Translations under genes and position numbers: made by a program
Assembly: GCA_020631475.1 (NCBI GenBank)
Contig: JAHDHE010000003.1
Span: 1-64,000, forward strand
Direction: 5' to 3'
Length of the DNA stretch: 64,000 nt
From: Tenacibaculum sp.
GTDB taxonomy: Bacteria; Bacteroidota; Bacteroidia; Flavobacteriales; Flavobacteriaceae
Notes under the pieces: model-generated
What the model saw: the letters and a program-made list of their open reading frames with translations, nothing else
Databases searched by the model: none
What the model was told of the DNA's origin: nothing
Shown here: positions 1 to 8,957 of the stretch, piece after piece
Layout of the letters: each line of letters starts with the position of its first letter
Numbering within the stretch: the first letter of the stretch is position 1

Positions 1-2
1 GG

Positions 3-188
3 AAAGAAATGTATCAAGTATTTAACTGTGGTCATAGAATGGAAATTTATGTTTCTCCAGAAATTGCCCAAGACATTATTGCTATTTCTAAATCTTATAA
101 TGTGAATGCACAAATTGTTGGTAAGGTAGAAGCATCAGATTCTAAAAAGCTAACAATCAAAAGTGAATACGGTACTTTTGAATATTAA
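3..188 (+). CDS. purM: PurM (AIR synthase), C-terminal fragment
   Basis: The frame is open from the window edge to the TAA and gives the last 61 residues of phosphoribosylformylglycinamidine cyclo-ligase. This enzyme closes the imidazole ring to make aminoimidazole ribonucleotide in de novo purine synthesis (cytosol). The visible segment has the 'YQVFNCGHRMEIYV' block, which matches the C-terminal 'FNMGHRMEIY' region of the Bacteroidota PurM type, followed by 'KKLTIKSEYGTFEY' at the end. The start and the ATP-binding domain lie outside the window. The assignment rests on remembered family sequence; the fragment is short but characteristic. Confidence 0.8.
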   Translation, partial: KEMYQVFNCGHRMEIYVSPEIAQDIIAISKSYNVNAQIVGKVEASDSKKLTIKSEYGTFEY

Positions 189-212
189 AAAGTATCAGAA
201 TATATCATAAAA

Positions 213-394
213 AAGAGGCTGTCTGAAAAGTAAAAACGAAAAATGAAATTTAGATTATTTTTCGGTCACTTCTTTAAAAACATCAAAAAACCATCATTTT
301 AGCTTAAAATGATGGTTTTTCTATAATTTCTGAAACTGTCATAGAAAATTTTTCGGTAAAAAAAATGACAAAAAGTCTTTTCAGACAACCTCTT
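213..394. repeat. 182-bp inverted-repeat element, copy 1
   Basis: The element starts AAGAGGCTGTCTGAAAAG and ends CTTTTCAGACAACCTCTT, so its ends form terminal inverted repeats of about 18 bp. The middle holds a second strong hairpin (ACCATCATTTT / AAAATGATGGT, about 289-320). A second copy of about 180 bp with the same orientation and about 90 percent visual identity lies at 33738-33916, and a fused-ends miniature lies at 58433-58460. Both full copies sit between converging genes (here purM and the DUF4197 gene), so they may also act as two-way terminators. No ORF is inside. Bases 395-665 hold no gene I can support. Confidence 0.85.
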
Positions 395-665
395 CTTAAA
401 TAGATTATTGAAGTTTTTTATCAATTATTGATTTAAACCCTTTAAATATTAACCAGAAAGGTAGAACAACTGTATAACAGCAATACAGAAATTATAATAG
501 TTAAGATTACTGCTACAAAAATAACCAATATTTAAAATAGTTACTTTATCAGAATTTAAAGCCGTGTTTATGAGAAAATTACCGCCAAAAAGAAATAGTT
601 GACTGGTATTTAGATTCTTTTTTACACAGTCTTTGGATTAATGCTTTTTGCCAGACAGTGTCTTT

Positions 666-1373
666 TTATCTACCGTCTTGTAAAGCAAAAACTCTTCGTA
701 ATAAATCAGTATTTCTTAAACCTACTTTTTCACGAATTCCTTTTTCTTCTACAGCAATCATCGTAAAAACTCCTTTTAAAGCTTCAGTTGTCACATAATC
801 TGTTAAATCTGGATTTACTCTTTTAACAAAAGGAATACTATTATATTTATTAATTAGATTAGACCATATTTGATCTGCACCAACTTTTGCAAATGAATTT
901 TTAATTACAGGATTAAATTTACCATATAAAGCCGCATTTGTTTTTCCTTGTAAATAAGATGTAGCTGCATTTTGCTCACCTAATAAAATGTTCTTTGCGT
1001 CATTAAAAGTGATTCCTTTTACTGCATCAACAAAAATAGGTGTTGCTGTTTTTACCGCATCCTCAGCGGTTCTATTAATAGCTCTTAAACCTTCATCTGC
1101 AAGACTACTTAAACCTATTTTACGCAAAGCGTTATCAACCGTTTGTAATTCTTTTGGCAACAATATTTTTACTAAATCATTTTTATAAAAACCATCTTTA
1201 GCTGTTAGTTTTTTAACTTGATTCTTAATACCATTATCTAATGCCTGACGTAAACCTCCACCTATTTGATCTTGCGTTAAAGCTCCTCCTGATGGTAATT
1301 GATTTACTACTTTTTGTAATTCAGCACATCCAGTTAACAAAACTACAAATGCTAATGCTATAATTTTTTTCAT
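666..1373 (-). CDS. DUF4197 family lipoprotein
   Basis: This 235-residue protein starts at MKKIIALAF; the upstream in-frame leucine/TTG extension is rejected because it would bury the signal peptide. The lipobox LLTGC predicts a signal-peptidase II cleaved, membrane-anchored lipoprotein. The mature part (LTQDQIGGGLRQAL ... EKGIREKVGLRNTDLLRRVF) fits the DUF4197 family, alpha-helical envelope proteins of unknown function common in Bacteroidota and some Proteobacteria. It stands alone, converging on purM, with the inverted-repeat element in between. Function unknown. Confidence 0.8.
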   Translation of the reverse strand: MKKIIALAFVVLLTGCAELQKVVNQLPSGGALTQDQIGGGLRQALDNGIKNQVKKLTAKDGFYKNDLVKILLPKELQTVDNALRKIGLSSLADEGLRAINRTAEDAVKTATPIFVDAVKGITFNDAKNILLGEQNAATSYLQGKTNAALYGKFNPVIKNSFAKVGADQIWSNLINKYNSIPFVKRVNPDLTDYVTTEALKGVFTMIAVEEKGIREKVGLRNTDLLRRVFALQDGR

Positions 1374-1422
1374 ATTTGTTTGATTTATACTTTTTAGAAA
1401 CAATTAATTACTAATTGTCACA

Positions 1423-1587
1423 TTATTTAAAACTGTCTGTTTTTTTATCATAACCGTAAGCACAATGTTTACATCCGTTTTTACAACAATATCCTCTTTT
1501 TAAATGAAATTTCTCTGTAAAAACTTTATAACCCTGTTCGTTAAAGTAATAATCTTCTTCTGTTAATTCAATCCTTTTATTATACAT
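1423..1587 (-). CDS. Small Cys-rich DUF5522-like protein
   Basis: This 54-residue gene encodes a protein with the core 'LKRGYCCKNGCKHCAYGYD'. The CC-x3-C-x2-C arrangement (Cys 34, 35, 39, 42) suggests metal binding. It resembles the short DUF5522 family of Bacteroidota and Proteobacteria, whose role is unknown. A TAnnTTTG-type -7 box (TATTTTTG) lies only a few bases before the ATG, so the transcript would be nearly leaderless. It lies 49 bases upstream of the DUF4197 start and may be co-transcribed with it. Confidence 0.7.
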   Translation of the reverse strand: MYNKRIELTEEDYYFNEQGYKVFTEKFHLKRGYCCKNGCKHCAYGYDKKTDSFK

Positions 1588-1618
1588 GTTTGCAAAAATA
1601 TCGTTTTTTTAAATACAA

Positions 1619-1645
1619 AAAGGTTGCCAAATTTTGACAACCTTT
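1619..1645 (-). terminator. Intrinsic terminator of the ABC/M1 operon
   Basis: Perfect 8-bp stem AAAGGTTG/CAACCTTT with an 11-base loop. Read on the minus strand it is followed by a T run and lies 23 bases after the stop of the M1-peptidase fusion gene. Confidence 0.75.
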
Positions 1646-1667
1646 AAATATTTAAAATCTTTTACAA

Positions 1668-4600
1668 TTAAAGTTTCCTTCTATTATCGTCAGATTTTGT
1701 ATCGATTAATTTATTGTAAGGATCTACCCCAACTTCAACTGGTTTTTTATCAACTATAATTGAAACTTTATTATTAATTTTTGTGATTTTATGTTTCTTT
1801 AAATACAACTCTACTTCTTTTTTATCATCTCCTGAGCCTTCTTCTCCAAAAACACCTATATCAATATAATCTGCTAAAGGAACTGATAAAATAGGCTTCT
1901 TCATCTTTTCTGTTTTATAAGAAATTGTGTCACCTACTTGTTCTCCATAATAACGTTTACCTTTATCGTTGTTTCTATACTTACTTACATTAAATTCAAT
2001 ATCTACCTGATATTTTCCGTTCTCTAATTCTTTAGACGAAACATCAACTACTCTATTTCTGTATAATGTAACCGTTTCAAACATATCTTTAATTACATAT
2101 TGTAAACTATCTGGAACTTCTTTTTTAATATAATCAACCATTTCTATTGATGTTGTATAAGGTGCGTCTTGAAATTTCACTTTTTCAACATATCTCTTTA
2201 AGGCACCGTTTAGCTTTTCTTCTCCTATATAATCACTCAAAGCATAAAAAACTAATGATCCTTTTTGATAACGGATGTATCCTTGTCCGTCATTATACAT
2301 TAACGCTTTTTCTCTTTTTCGTTCTAAAGTTCTTTGCGTTAAATACCCATCTAACGATTTCTTTAAAAACTTACGCATTTCAGATTTCCCTGCTTTGTGT
2401 TCTAATACTTTTAAAGCAACATATTCAGATAAGCTTTCAGATAACATAGTAGCTCCTAAAACATCTGCACCTATTACTTGATGCGCCCACCATTGGTGTG
2501 CTAATTCATGAACAGTTACTGCAAACGGATAATCTACTCCTTCATCTTTCTTATCAACATCAGCAATAAAACCGATAGATTCTGAAAACGGTATGGTATT
2601 CGGGAATGATTGCGCAAAACTACCTCCTGTTTTAGGAAACTCGATAATACGAACTTGCTTGTGTTGATATGGACTAAAGTTTTTAGAGTTATAATCTAAC
2701 GAAGCTTTAACACCCGCGATCATTCTATCTAAATTATATTCATGCCCTTTTTGATAATAGATTTCTAAATCTACATCATTCCATTTATCACGTTTCACTT
2801 CATACTTTGCAGAGTTAAACGCATAGAAATTCAAAATTTTGCTATCCATTTTATAATGAAAATATCTACGACCGTCTTTTACCCACTCTTTTTGTAAATA
2901 CCCTGGAGCAATTGCTATTTGATCTTCATCGGTACTTACCGTTGTTTCAAAATCTATCCAATCAGAATCATGAGAAATATAGGTATTTCCTAGCGCAGTA
3001 CTATCTGACGGATGTGGTTTTAAATCATTTTTAGCTAATCCGTATTTTTCACGAGTTTTATTATCACTTAATTCTCCAGCATCTGAATATCCGAAAGATG
3101 GATAAATTCCACTATTCATAAACGTACCGTTTCTTCTTACTGGTGAGTTTTTTCTGAAGAAATTGTTTGGTTTATTCTTTATTGTAAAATTAAGTTCTAA
3201 GCTATCACCAGGATTTAAAGGTGTTTTTAATTGATAAATATCAAAGTTTTGAATCGTATCTTCTAAAACCAGAGTAGTTGGTTTATTAAATACAAACGTA
3301 CTTGGATAACTATTATGATTTAAAAATAAGCTATCTATAACCTCATCAGTTTTATTAATCATTTTATAAGTTCCTGATGAGTTAAAGTCATAACTTTTAG
3401 GAAAAATATTCATATCAACATTTACCGCTACAATTCTTGGTTGCGCTTTTCCTTCGTATTTTTTATAGCTTTTTTCCCATTCTATACGTAATTTTTCTCT
3501 TTCTTTTCTTGATGTTCTTTCGTTTTTAATATTATTCTCATAATAAATTCTTCCTCCTAAAGAAAAGAAAGCTAATAATAAAACTCCTAAAACAGCTACG
3601 GTTTTAACAGACATTCGTTCTTTAAAAATTGATAATCTTTCTTTAAAAGAATGTGGTAAACCTCTTACCCAAAATAATCCTGTTAAAACCAATAATACGA
3701 ATCCTCCAAGTGCCCAATAAGTTTTATAAATTAAATATTTTAATAAAGTAGATCCGTATCCATTCATATCAGAATATCTAAAACTTGGACCTTGATTGTA
3801 TTTAAAAATTGATTGTTCAATACCTGCAAAGGTTAAAAATGGCAATCCGAAGTTAATGACGATTAATATAAATAATCCTAAATATGGATTCCCTACTAAA
3901 GTTTGAATAAATAATGCTAATAAAGCCCATATTGCAAAATGAATAAACTGTAATACAAACAATTCATACATGTAATGACCTATTTCAAAGTTATAAAACC
4001 CTTCATAAACTTGATAAATGATACCCGCTATCATAACTACTGACAACAATACTAATTGCACTTTTAATAAAGCTATTAATTTAGATAACCATAATACCCA
4101 ATTTGGAGTTGGAGTAACATCTACTAAATGATTTGCTTTTGCCATTTTACCTCTATGCACCAACATACCTGCATATAAAAAAGTAATAATATTTATTGAT
4201 AAAGTAAAAGCTCCCATTCCGCTTTGTAACATTTTCCAAGTTACAGGCAAGGTTTTAGTACCAAATAATAATCCTGTTTGAGATAAGGTAATAATCGTTA
4301 AAATTAACCCCACTAAAACAATGGCTATAAATGGTAATGCTTTAACAATATATTTAAAATCTATATTCGAAAGTTTCCAAGTGCTTTTTAAATTCTGTAC
4401 AAAAGAGAAATTATAATTTACCTTAGGAAGCTCAATTCTTGTAATTCCACCGAAATTCTTCTTTATAACTCTATCTCCTTTTTCTTTTTTAAAGAATGAT
4501 AAACTTATTGCATTTTGACTGAATGAGAATTTTTTATAGACTCCACCAAAAATTAAAGCAGAGATTCCTAACCAAATTAATCTGTTATATATAATAACTC

Positions 4601-5321
4601 CTTGTAAAGGTAAAGCAGCGTCGTTTTGTTCAGCTAAAGTCCAATAACGAGTATAATACTTTAAGGCAGCGTCTCCGTAAGGATCAAGTAAACCTGCTAA
4701 AAAACGATTTCCTTCTTCAGATAACAATCCTTGCATTAATCCTTGGAGAAACATTACAACAATAATTGTAATAAAACCAGCAGCAATGTTTCTTGTAAAC
4801 GTTACCACTGCAAAAACAATGGCTCCAAAGAAAATTAAATTAGGCAGTATATATATAAAATAAGAATGTAAATAAGCACCAAAATTAAAAGCATTTACAA
4901 TTTCAGAGTTTGTTCCAGGGAGCCTAAACCCTATAAAAGTTGCTAATCCTATTCCTAATACAATTAAGGTTACAATTAATAAACCACTTAAAAATTTGGC
5001 TAATAAATAATTGGCTTTTGTAAATGGATACGAATATAATATAGAGTGCATTTCACTTTTATAATCTCTAAAAATGGTAACCCCTATTATTGATGGAAGC
5101 AGAAAAAATATTAATTGTGCTGTACCATTAAACATATTGTAAACTCCTATTGGAGAGTTTACTATTTTATTACCGCCTACTGTAACTGTAATACTATCAA
5201 AAATACCTGCGTTTGCTGCTGCAAAAAATACCGAAATAACAAAAAATATTGCGGCATAAATATAAAATGCTGGTTTCTTAAACCAGTAATTTAATTCGTG
5301 TTTAAATATTGTAGAAAACAT
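1668..5321 (-). CDS. ABC-2 permease fused to M1 aminopeptidase
   Basis: This is a 1217-residue inner-membrane protein. Residues about 1-600 form two ABC-2 type permease-like halves with many hydrophobic helices ('FRDYKSEMHSILYSYPF' is typical of gliding/ABC-2 permeases). After a last helix near residue 600, a large extracytoplasmic part carries the M1 (gluzincin) signature HELAHQWW near residue 937, with the third zinc ligand Glu in 'LSESLSEY' about 20 residues later. The family is annotated in Bacteroidota as 'ABC transporter permease/M1 family aminopeptidase'. It follows its ATPase gene by 30 bases, so the two form an exporter-like complex. Substrate and whether the peptidase acts on the transported peptide are unknown. 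The catalytic residues appear intact. Confidence 0.9.
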   Translation of the reverse strand: MFSTIFKHELNYWFKKPAFYIYAAIFFVISVFFAAANAGIFDSITVTVGGNKIVNSPIGVYNMFNGTAQLIFFLLPSIIGVTIFRDYKSEMHSILYSYPFTKANYLLAKFLSGLLIVTLIVLGIGLATFIGFRLPGTNSEIVNAFNFGAYLHSYFIYILPNLIFFGAIVFAVVTFTRNIAAGFITIIVVMFLQGLMQGLLSEEGNRFLAGLLDPYGDAALKYYTRYWTLAEQNDAALPLQGVIIYNRLIWLGISALIFGGVYKKFSFSQNAISLSFFKKEKGDRVIKKNFGGITRIELPKVNYNFSFVQNLKSTWKLSNIDFKYIVKALPFIAIVLVGLILTIITLSQTGLLFGTKTLPVTWKMLQSGMGAFTLSINIITFLYAGMLVHRGKMAKANHLVDVTPTPNWVLWLSKLIALLKVQLVLLSVVMIAGIIYQVYEGFYNFEIGHYMYELFVLQFIHFAIWALLALFIQTLVGNPYLGLFILIVINFGLPFLTFAGIEQSIFKYNQGPSFRYSDMNGYGSTLLKYLIYKTYWALGGFVLLVLTGLFWVRGLPHSFKERLSIFKERMSVKTVAVLGVLLLAFFSLGGRIYYENNIKNERTSRKEREKLRIEWEKSYKKYEGKAQPRIVAVNVDMNIFPKSYDFNSSGTYKMINKTDEVIDSLFLNHNSYPSTFVFNKPTTLVLEDTIQNFDIYQLKTPLNPGDSLELNFTIKNKPNNFFRKNSPVRRNGTFMNSGIYPSFGYSDAGELSDNKTREKYGLAKNDLKPHPSDSTALGNTYISHDSDWIDFETTVSTDEDQIAIAPGYLQKEWVKDGRRYFHYKMDSKILNFYAFNSAKYEVKRDKWNDVDLEIYYQKGHEYNLDRMIAGVKASLDYNSKNFSPYQHKQVRIIEFPKTGGSFAQSFPNTIPFSESIGFIADVDKKDEGVDYPFAVTVHELAHQWWAHQVIGADVLGATMLSESLSEYVALKVLEHKAGKSEMRKFLKKSLDGYLTQRTLERKREKALMYNDGQGYIRYQKGSLVFYALSDYIGEEKLNGALKRYVEKVKFQDAPYTTSIEMVDYIKKEVPDSLQYVIKDMFETVTLYRNRVVDVSSKELENGKYQVDIEFNVSKYRNNDKGKRYYGEQVGDTISYKTEKMKKPILSVPLADYIDIGVFGEEGSGDDKKEVELYLKKHKITKINNKVSIIVDKKPVEVGVDPYNKLIDTKSDDNRRKL

Positions 5322-5351
5322 ATATTTTATTTTTTAAAATTATAAATTGCA

Positions 5352-6239
5352 TTAAGCATTAACTGGTTCGTCTTGCTTTAATGCGATAAAATAAACGTCA
5401 TCTAACTGAGGTTTAGATTCACTAAAATCTTCAGAAGGTCTCTCATCTGAATACACTCTAATATTTAATGAATTGTCTTCATTATAATTTGATGATAAAA
5501 CATTGTAATTTGCTTCGTTCTCTTCTAAATTATCTCTATCAATAATTTTTGTCCAGATTTTACCTTCAATTTCTTTAGTAGATTCTATTGGAGTAGTTTG
5601 TTTTAAAATTCTTCCACCATTTAAAATTGCCATTTCGTTACACAACTCTTTTACATCTTCTACAATATGCGTTGAAAATATTACTGTAGAATTCGTACCA
5701 ACTTCTCTTAATACATTTAAAAAACGACGTCTTTCTGCTGGATCTAATCCTGCTGTTGGCTCGTCAACAATAATTAATTTAGGATTGTTAAGTAGTAATT
5801 GCGCAATTCCGAAACGTTGCTTCATTCCTCCAGAATAACCTGCAACATATTTCTTTCTTACCTCATATAAATTGGTAATTTCTAAAACCTCTTTAATTAT
5901 ATTTTTTCTATCTGTTTTAGAACTAATTCCTTTTAAAGTTGCAAAATAATCTAATAAATCTTCTGCCGACATCTTTGGATACACTCCGAAAGATTGTGGT
6001 AAATATCCCAATGATTTTCTAAATTCTATTGGATTTTTTAAGACATCAATTTCATCAAAAGTAATCGATCCGCTATCTGGACTTTGTAGTGTTGCAATGG
6101 TTCTCATTAATGATGATTTACCTGCTCCGTTAGGGCCTAATAAACCGAACATTCCTGTTCCTATTTCTAAATTTAAACCATCAATAGCTTTTACACCATT
6201 TTTGTAGGTTTTTGTTAAATTTTGGATAACTAATCTCAT
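5352..6239 (-). CDS. ABC transporter ATP-binding protein
   Basis: This 295-residue ATPase has Walker A GPNGAGKSS (about residue 35), the signature YSGGMKQRF, Walker B LIIVDEP followed by the TAGLDP D-loop region, and the switch His in FSTHIVED. Its C-terminal ~80 residues form the accessory domain usual for ABC-2 exporter ATPases. It is the first gene of a two-gene operon with the permease/M1 peptidase fusion downstream and should energise that membrane protein at the cytosolic face. Its substrate is not known. Confidence 0.93.
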   Translation of the reverse strand: MRLVIQNLTKTYKNGVKAIDGLNLEIGTGMFGLLGPNGAGKSSLMRTIATLQSPDSGSITFDEIDVLKNPIEFRKSLGYLPQSFGVYPKMSAEDLLDYFATLKGISSKTDRKNIIKEVLEITNLYEVRKKYVAGYSGGMKQRFGIAQLLLNNPKLIIVDEPTAGLDPAERRRFLNVLREVGTNSTVIFSTHIVEDVKELCNEMAILNGGRILKQTTPIESTKEIEGKIWTKIIDRDNLEENEANYNVLSSNYNEDNSLNIRVYSDERPSEDFSESKPQLDDVYFIALKQDEPVNA

Positions 6240-6327
6240 AGTCTTTTGATTTGGTTGATTTTATTAATTGACTATCAGATGCAAAAAAGTATAATTCGTT
6301 ACAGTTTTTTTTAACATTTTTTTAAAT

Positions 6328-6362
6328 AAAAACGTCAAACTAATTTTTAGTTTGACGTTTTT
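6328..6362 (-). terminator. Terminator after the DUF4136 gene
   Basis: A 15-bp perfect stem (AAAAACGTCAAACTA and its complement) with a 5-base loop ends in T runs on both strands. It lies 23 bases beyond the stop of the DUF4136 gene and separates it from the ABC operon. Confidence 0.85.
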
Positions 6363-6384
6363 ATATTTTAATTGCCTTTTTAGA

Positions 6385-6936
6385 CTATTTTTTACCGCTA
6401 CCTGGAGGGTATTTCGACATAATTTCAGCTACAAACTCTTTAATACGAGCTTCTCTTTTCTCCATATTACTCACTTTTAAAGCTCCAGTACCTATTCCTT
6501 GCCATACTAATTCTTTCTTTTTAGCATCTAAAATATCTAAAAACAAAGTACCTTCTGTGTATTGATTTACGTTTAAACGATTAGCTCCATTCCACATCCA
6601 AGGATTCCAACCCCAACCATAGCCATATCCCCAGCCAAAATTATTATCGTTAATATTTATACGCTCTCTAGATTTGGTAAATAAACTCACAAGAACATCT
6701 GGATTAGATGATTTTGTCATTCCTTTTGCTATTAACTCAGCTTCTACAGCACGCATAATTCTCTTCTTATCTAAATCTGATATAGGAGCTTTATCGATTC
6801 CTGTTTTGTAAAACGCAAATGTTTTATATTGATTAAAATCTGCTTTGGTATCATAATCTGTTGCAACTCTAACCGAACTACATGAAACGATAAACAAAGT
6901 AATAATTGGCAAAAAAAGTAATTTCGTAATTTTCAT
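6385..6936 (-). CDS. DUF4136 domain lipoprotein
   Basis: This 183-residue protein has an N-terminal signal with lipobox FIVSC. The opening 'VATDYDTKADFNQYKTFAFY' and the later 'EGTLFLDILDAKKKELVWQGIGTG' are the DUF4136 hallmarks. A Gly/Trp/Tyr-rich patch (GWGYGYGWGWNPW) occupies residues about 102-115. DUF4136 proteins are envelope lipoproteins of unknown function. The gene starts 11 bases after hutU, so it could be read from the hut transcript; that may be incidental. Confidence 0.88.
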   Translation of the reverse strand: MKITKLLFLPIITLFIVSCSSVRVATDYDTKADFNQYKTFAFYKTGIDKAPISDLDKKRIMRAVEAELIAKGMTKSSNPDVLVSLFTKSRERININDNNFGWGYGYGWGWNPWMWNGANRLNVNQYTEGTLFLDILDAKKKELVWQGIGTGALKVSNMEKREARIKEFVAEIMSKYPPGSGKK

Positions 6937-6947
6937 TTTCTTAGGAT

Positions 6948-8945
6948 TTACATGTTATCTAACAATGCATCATCTACTAAATTAGGAACTGTAACTTTTA
7001 ATTTCTTTTCAGCTTGCATTGCTCTTTTAATAGCAAATACAGCCCCTTCATTTCTTGCCCAACTACGTCGTGAAATTCCGTTATTCACATCCCAGAAAAG
7101 CATTGATTTTAAGCGTCTTGATGCACCTTTAGAACCATCAAGAAGCATGCCAAATCCTCCGTTAATAACTTCTCCCCATCCTACTCCACCACCATTGTGG
7201 ATTGAAACCCAAGTAGCTCCTCTAAAACTATCTCCTATTACATTATGAATCGCCATATCTGCGGTATAACGAGAACCATCGTAAATATTTGAAGTTTCAC
7301 GGTATGGTGAATCTGTACCAGATACATCGTGATGATCGCGTCCTAATACAACATTTCCTATTTTACCCTTTTTAATCGCTTTATTAAATGCTTCAGCAAT
7401 TTTCATGCGTCCTTCTGCATCTGCATATAAAATACGTGCTTGCGAACCTACTACTAACTTATTTTCTTGTGCTCCTTTAATCCACTGAATATTATCAGCC
7501 ATTTGCTGCTGAATTTCCTCTGGTGAATTCTCCTTTATTTTTTCTAAAACTTTACAAGCAATCGCATCTGTTTTTGCTAAATCTTTTGGATCTCCTGAAG
7601 TACAAACCCAACGGAACGGTCCGAAACCATAATCAAAACACATTGGCCCCATAATGTCTTGTACATAACTTGGATACTTAAATTCTCTACCAATTGTAGG
7701 GTTTTCAGCCATTACATCAGCTCCTGCTCTACTCGCTTCTAATAAAAAGGCATTTCCATAGTCAAAGAAATAAGTTCCTTTTTCCGTATGCTTATTAATA
7801 GCCGCTGCGTGACGACGTAAAGTTTCTTGTACCTTTTCTTTAAATAATTCTGGATTGTTCGCCATCATTTCATTTGCATCCTCAAAAGAAATATCAACAG
7901 GATAATATCCTCCTGCCCATGGATTGTGTAATGATGTTTGATCAGATCCTAAATCGATATGAACATTTGCTTCATCAAACTTTTCCCAAACCTCAACAAT
8001 ATTTCCTAAATAAGCTATTGATACAACTTCTTTATTTTCTTTTGCTGATTTTACACGAGAAACCAATTCATCTAAGTCAGTAATTTTTTCATCTATCCAA
8101 CCTTGATCTAATCGAATTTGAGTAATCTTCGGATTCACCTCAGCACAAACCGTAATACAACCTGCAATATTTCCTGCTTTTGGTTGCGCTCCACTCATAC
8201 CACCTAAACCAGCTGTTACAAATAAATTCCCTTTAGGCTCTTTTTTAATTTTTCTAAATCCGTTTAAAACAGTAATTGTTGTTCCATGCACAATTCCTTG
8301 TGGACCGATATACATATAGCTTCCCGCAGTCATTTGTCCGTATTGAGAAACTCCTAAAGCATTCATTTTTTCCCAATCGTCTGGTTGCGAATAATTCGGA
8401 ATTACCATTCCGTTTGTTACTACAACTCTTGGAGCGTCTTTATGCGATGGAAATAATCCCATAGGATGTCCCGAATACATCGTTAACGTTTGTTTATCTG
8501 TCATTTCAGATAAATATTTCATAGTTAAAAGATACTGTGCCCAATTCTGAAAAACAGCTCCATTTCCTCCGTAAGTAATTAATTCATGCGGATGTTGCGC
8601 TACTGCATAATCTAAATTATTCTGAATCATTAACATGATTGCTTTTGCTTGTTCAGATTTACCTGGATACTCTTTAATATCTCTCGCATACATTTTATAA
8701 GTAGGGCGAAAACGATACATATAAATTCTACCGTAATCTTCTAATTCCTTAGCAAATTCAGGTAATAAAACTTCATGGTGTTTTTTATCGAAATAACGTA
8801 ATGCATTTTTTAATGCTAACTTTTTTTCTTCAGCAGTTAAAATTTCTTTACGCTTTGGCGCTCTGTTTATTGATGAATCATAAACTGGCATTTCTGGTAA
8901 TTCACTCGGAATACCCTGTTTTATTTGTTTTTTAAATGACATCAT
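6948..8945 (-). CDS. hutU: Urocanate hydratase
   Basis: This 665-residue enzyme converts urocanate to imidazolone propionate, the second step of histidine degradation, with tightly bound NAD. The family blocks 'NYSQPDDWEKMNALGVSQYGQMTAGS', 'VTAGLGGMSGAQPKA' and 'GRDHHDVSGTDSPYRET' are all visible (quoted here in part). It is about 100 residues longer than proteobacterial HutU, as is usual for the Bacteroidota form. It lies 12 bases after hutH in one operon. hutI and hutG (later steps) are not in the window. Confidence 0.96.
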   Translation of the reverse strand: MMSFKKQIKQGIPSELPEMPVYDSSINRAPKRKEILTAEEKKLALKNALRYFDKKHHEVLLPEFAKELEDYGRIYMYRFRPTYKMYARDIKEYPGKSEQAKAIMLMIQNNLDYAVAQHPHELITYGGNGAVFQNWAQYLLTMKYLSEMTDKQTLTMYSGHPMGLFPSHKDAPRVVVTNGMVIPNYSQPDDWEKMNALGVSQYGQMTAGSYMYIGPQGIVHGTTITVLNGFRKIKKEPKGNLFVTAGLGGMSGAQPKAGNIAGCITVCAEVNPKITQIRLDQGWIDEKITDLDELVSRVKSAKENKEVVSIAYLGNIVEVWEKFDEANVHIDLGSDQTSLHNPWAGGYYPVDISFEDANEMMANNPELFKEKVQETLRRHAAAINKHTEKGTYFFDYGNAFLLEASRAGADVMAENPTIGREFKYPSYVQDIMGPMCFDYGFGPFRWVCTSGDPKDLAKTDAIACKVLEKIKENSPEEIQQQMADNIQWIKGAQENKLVVGSQARILYADAEGRMKIAEAFNKAIKKGKIGNVVLGRDHHDVSGTDSPYRETSNIYDGSRYTADMAIHNVIGDSFRGATWVSIHNGGGVGWGEVINGGFGMLLDGSKGASRRLKSMLFWDVNNGISRRSWARNEGAVFAIKRAMQAEKKLKVTVPNLVDDALLDNM

Positions 8946-8957
8946 AATTTCTTTATT

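Noticed and set aside
395-665. Possible transposase remnant
   Set aside because: Short broken frames on both strands (e.g. NYRQKEIVDWYLDSFLH) give no certain family; too weak to call.
988-1188. Plus-strand frames opposite real genes (this one and about twenty others)
   Set aside because: They are antisense shadows of well-supported genes, without family features or start signals.
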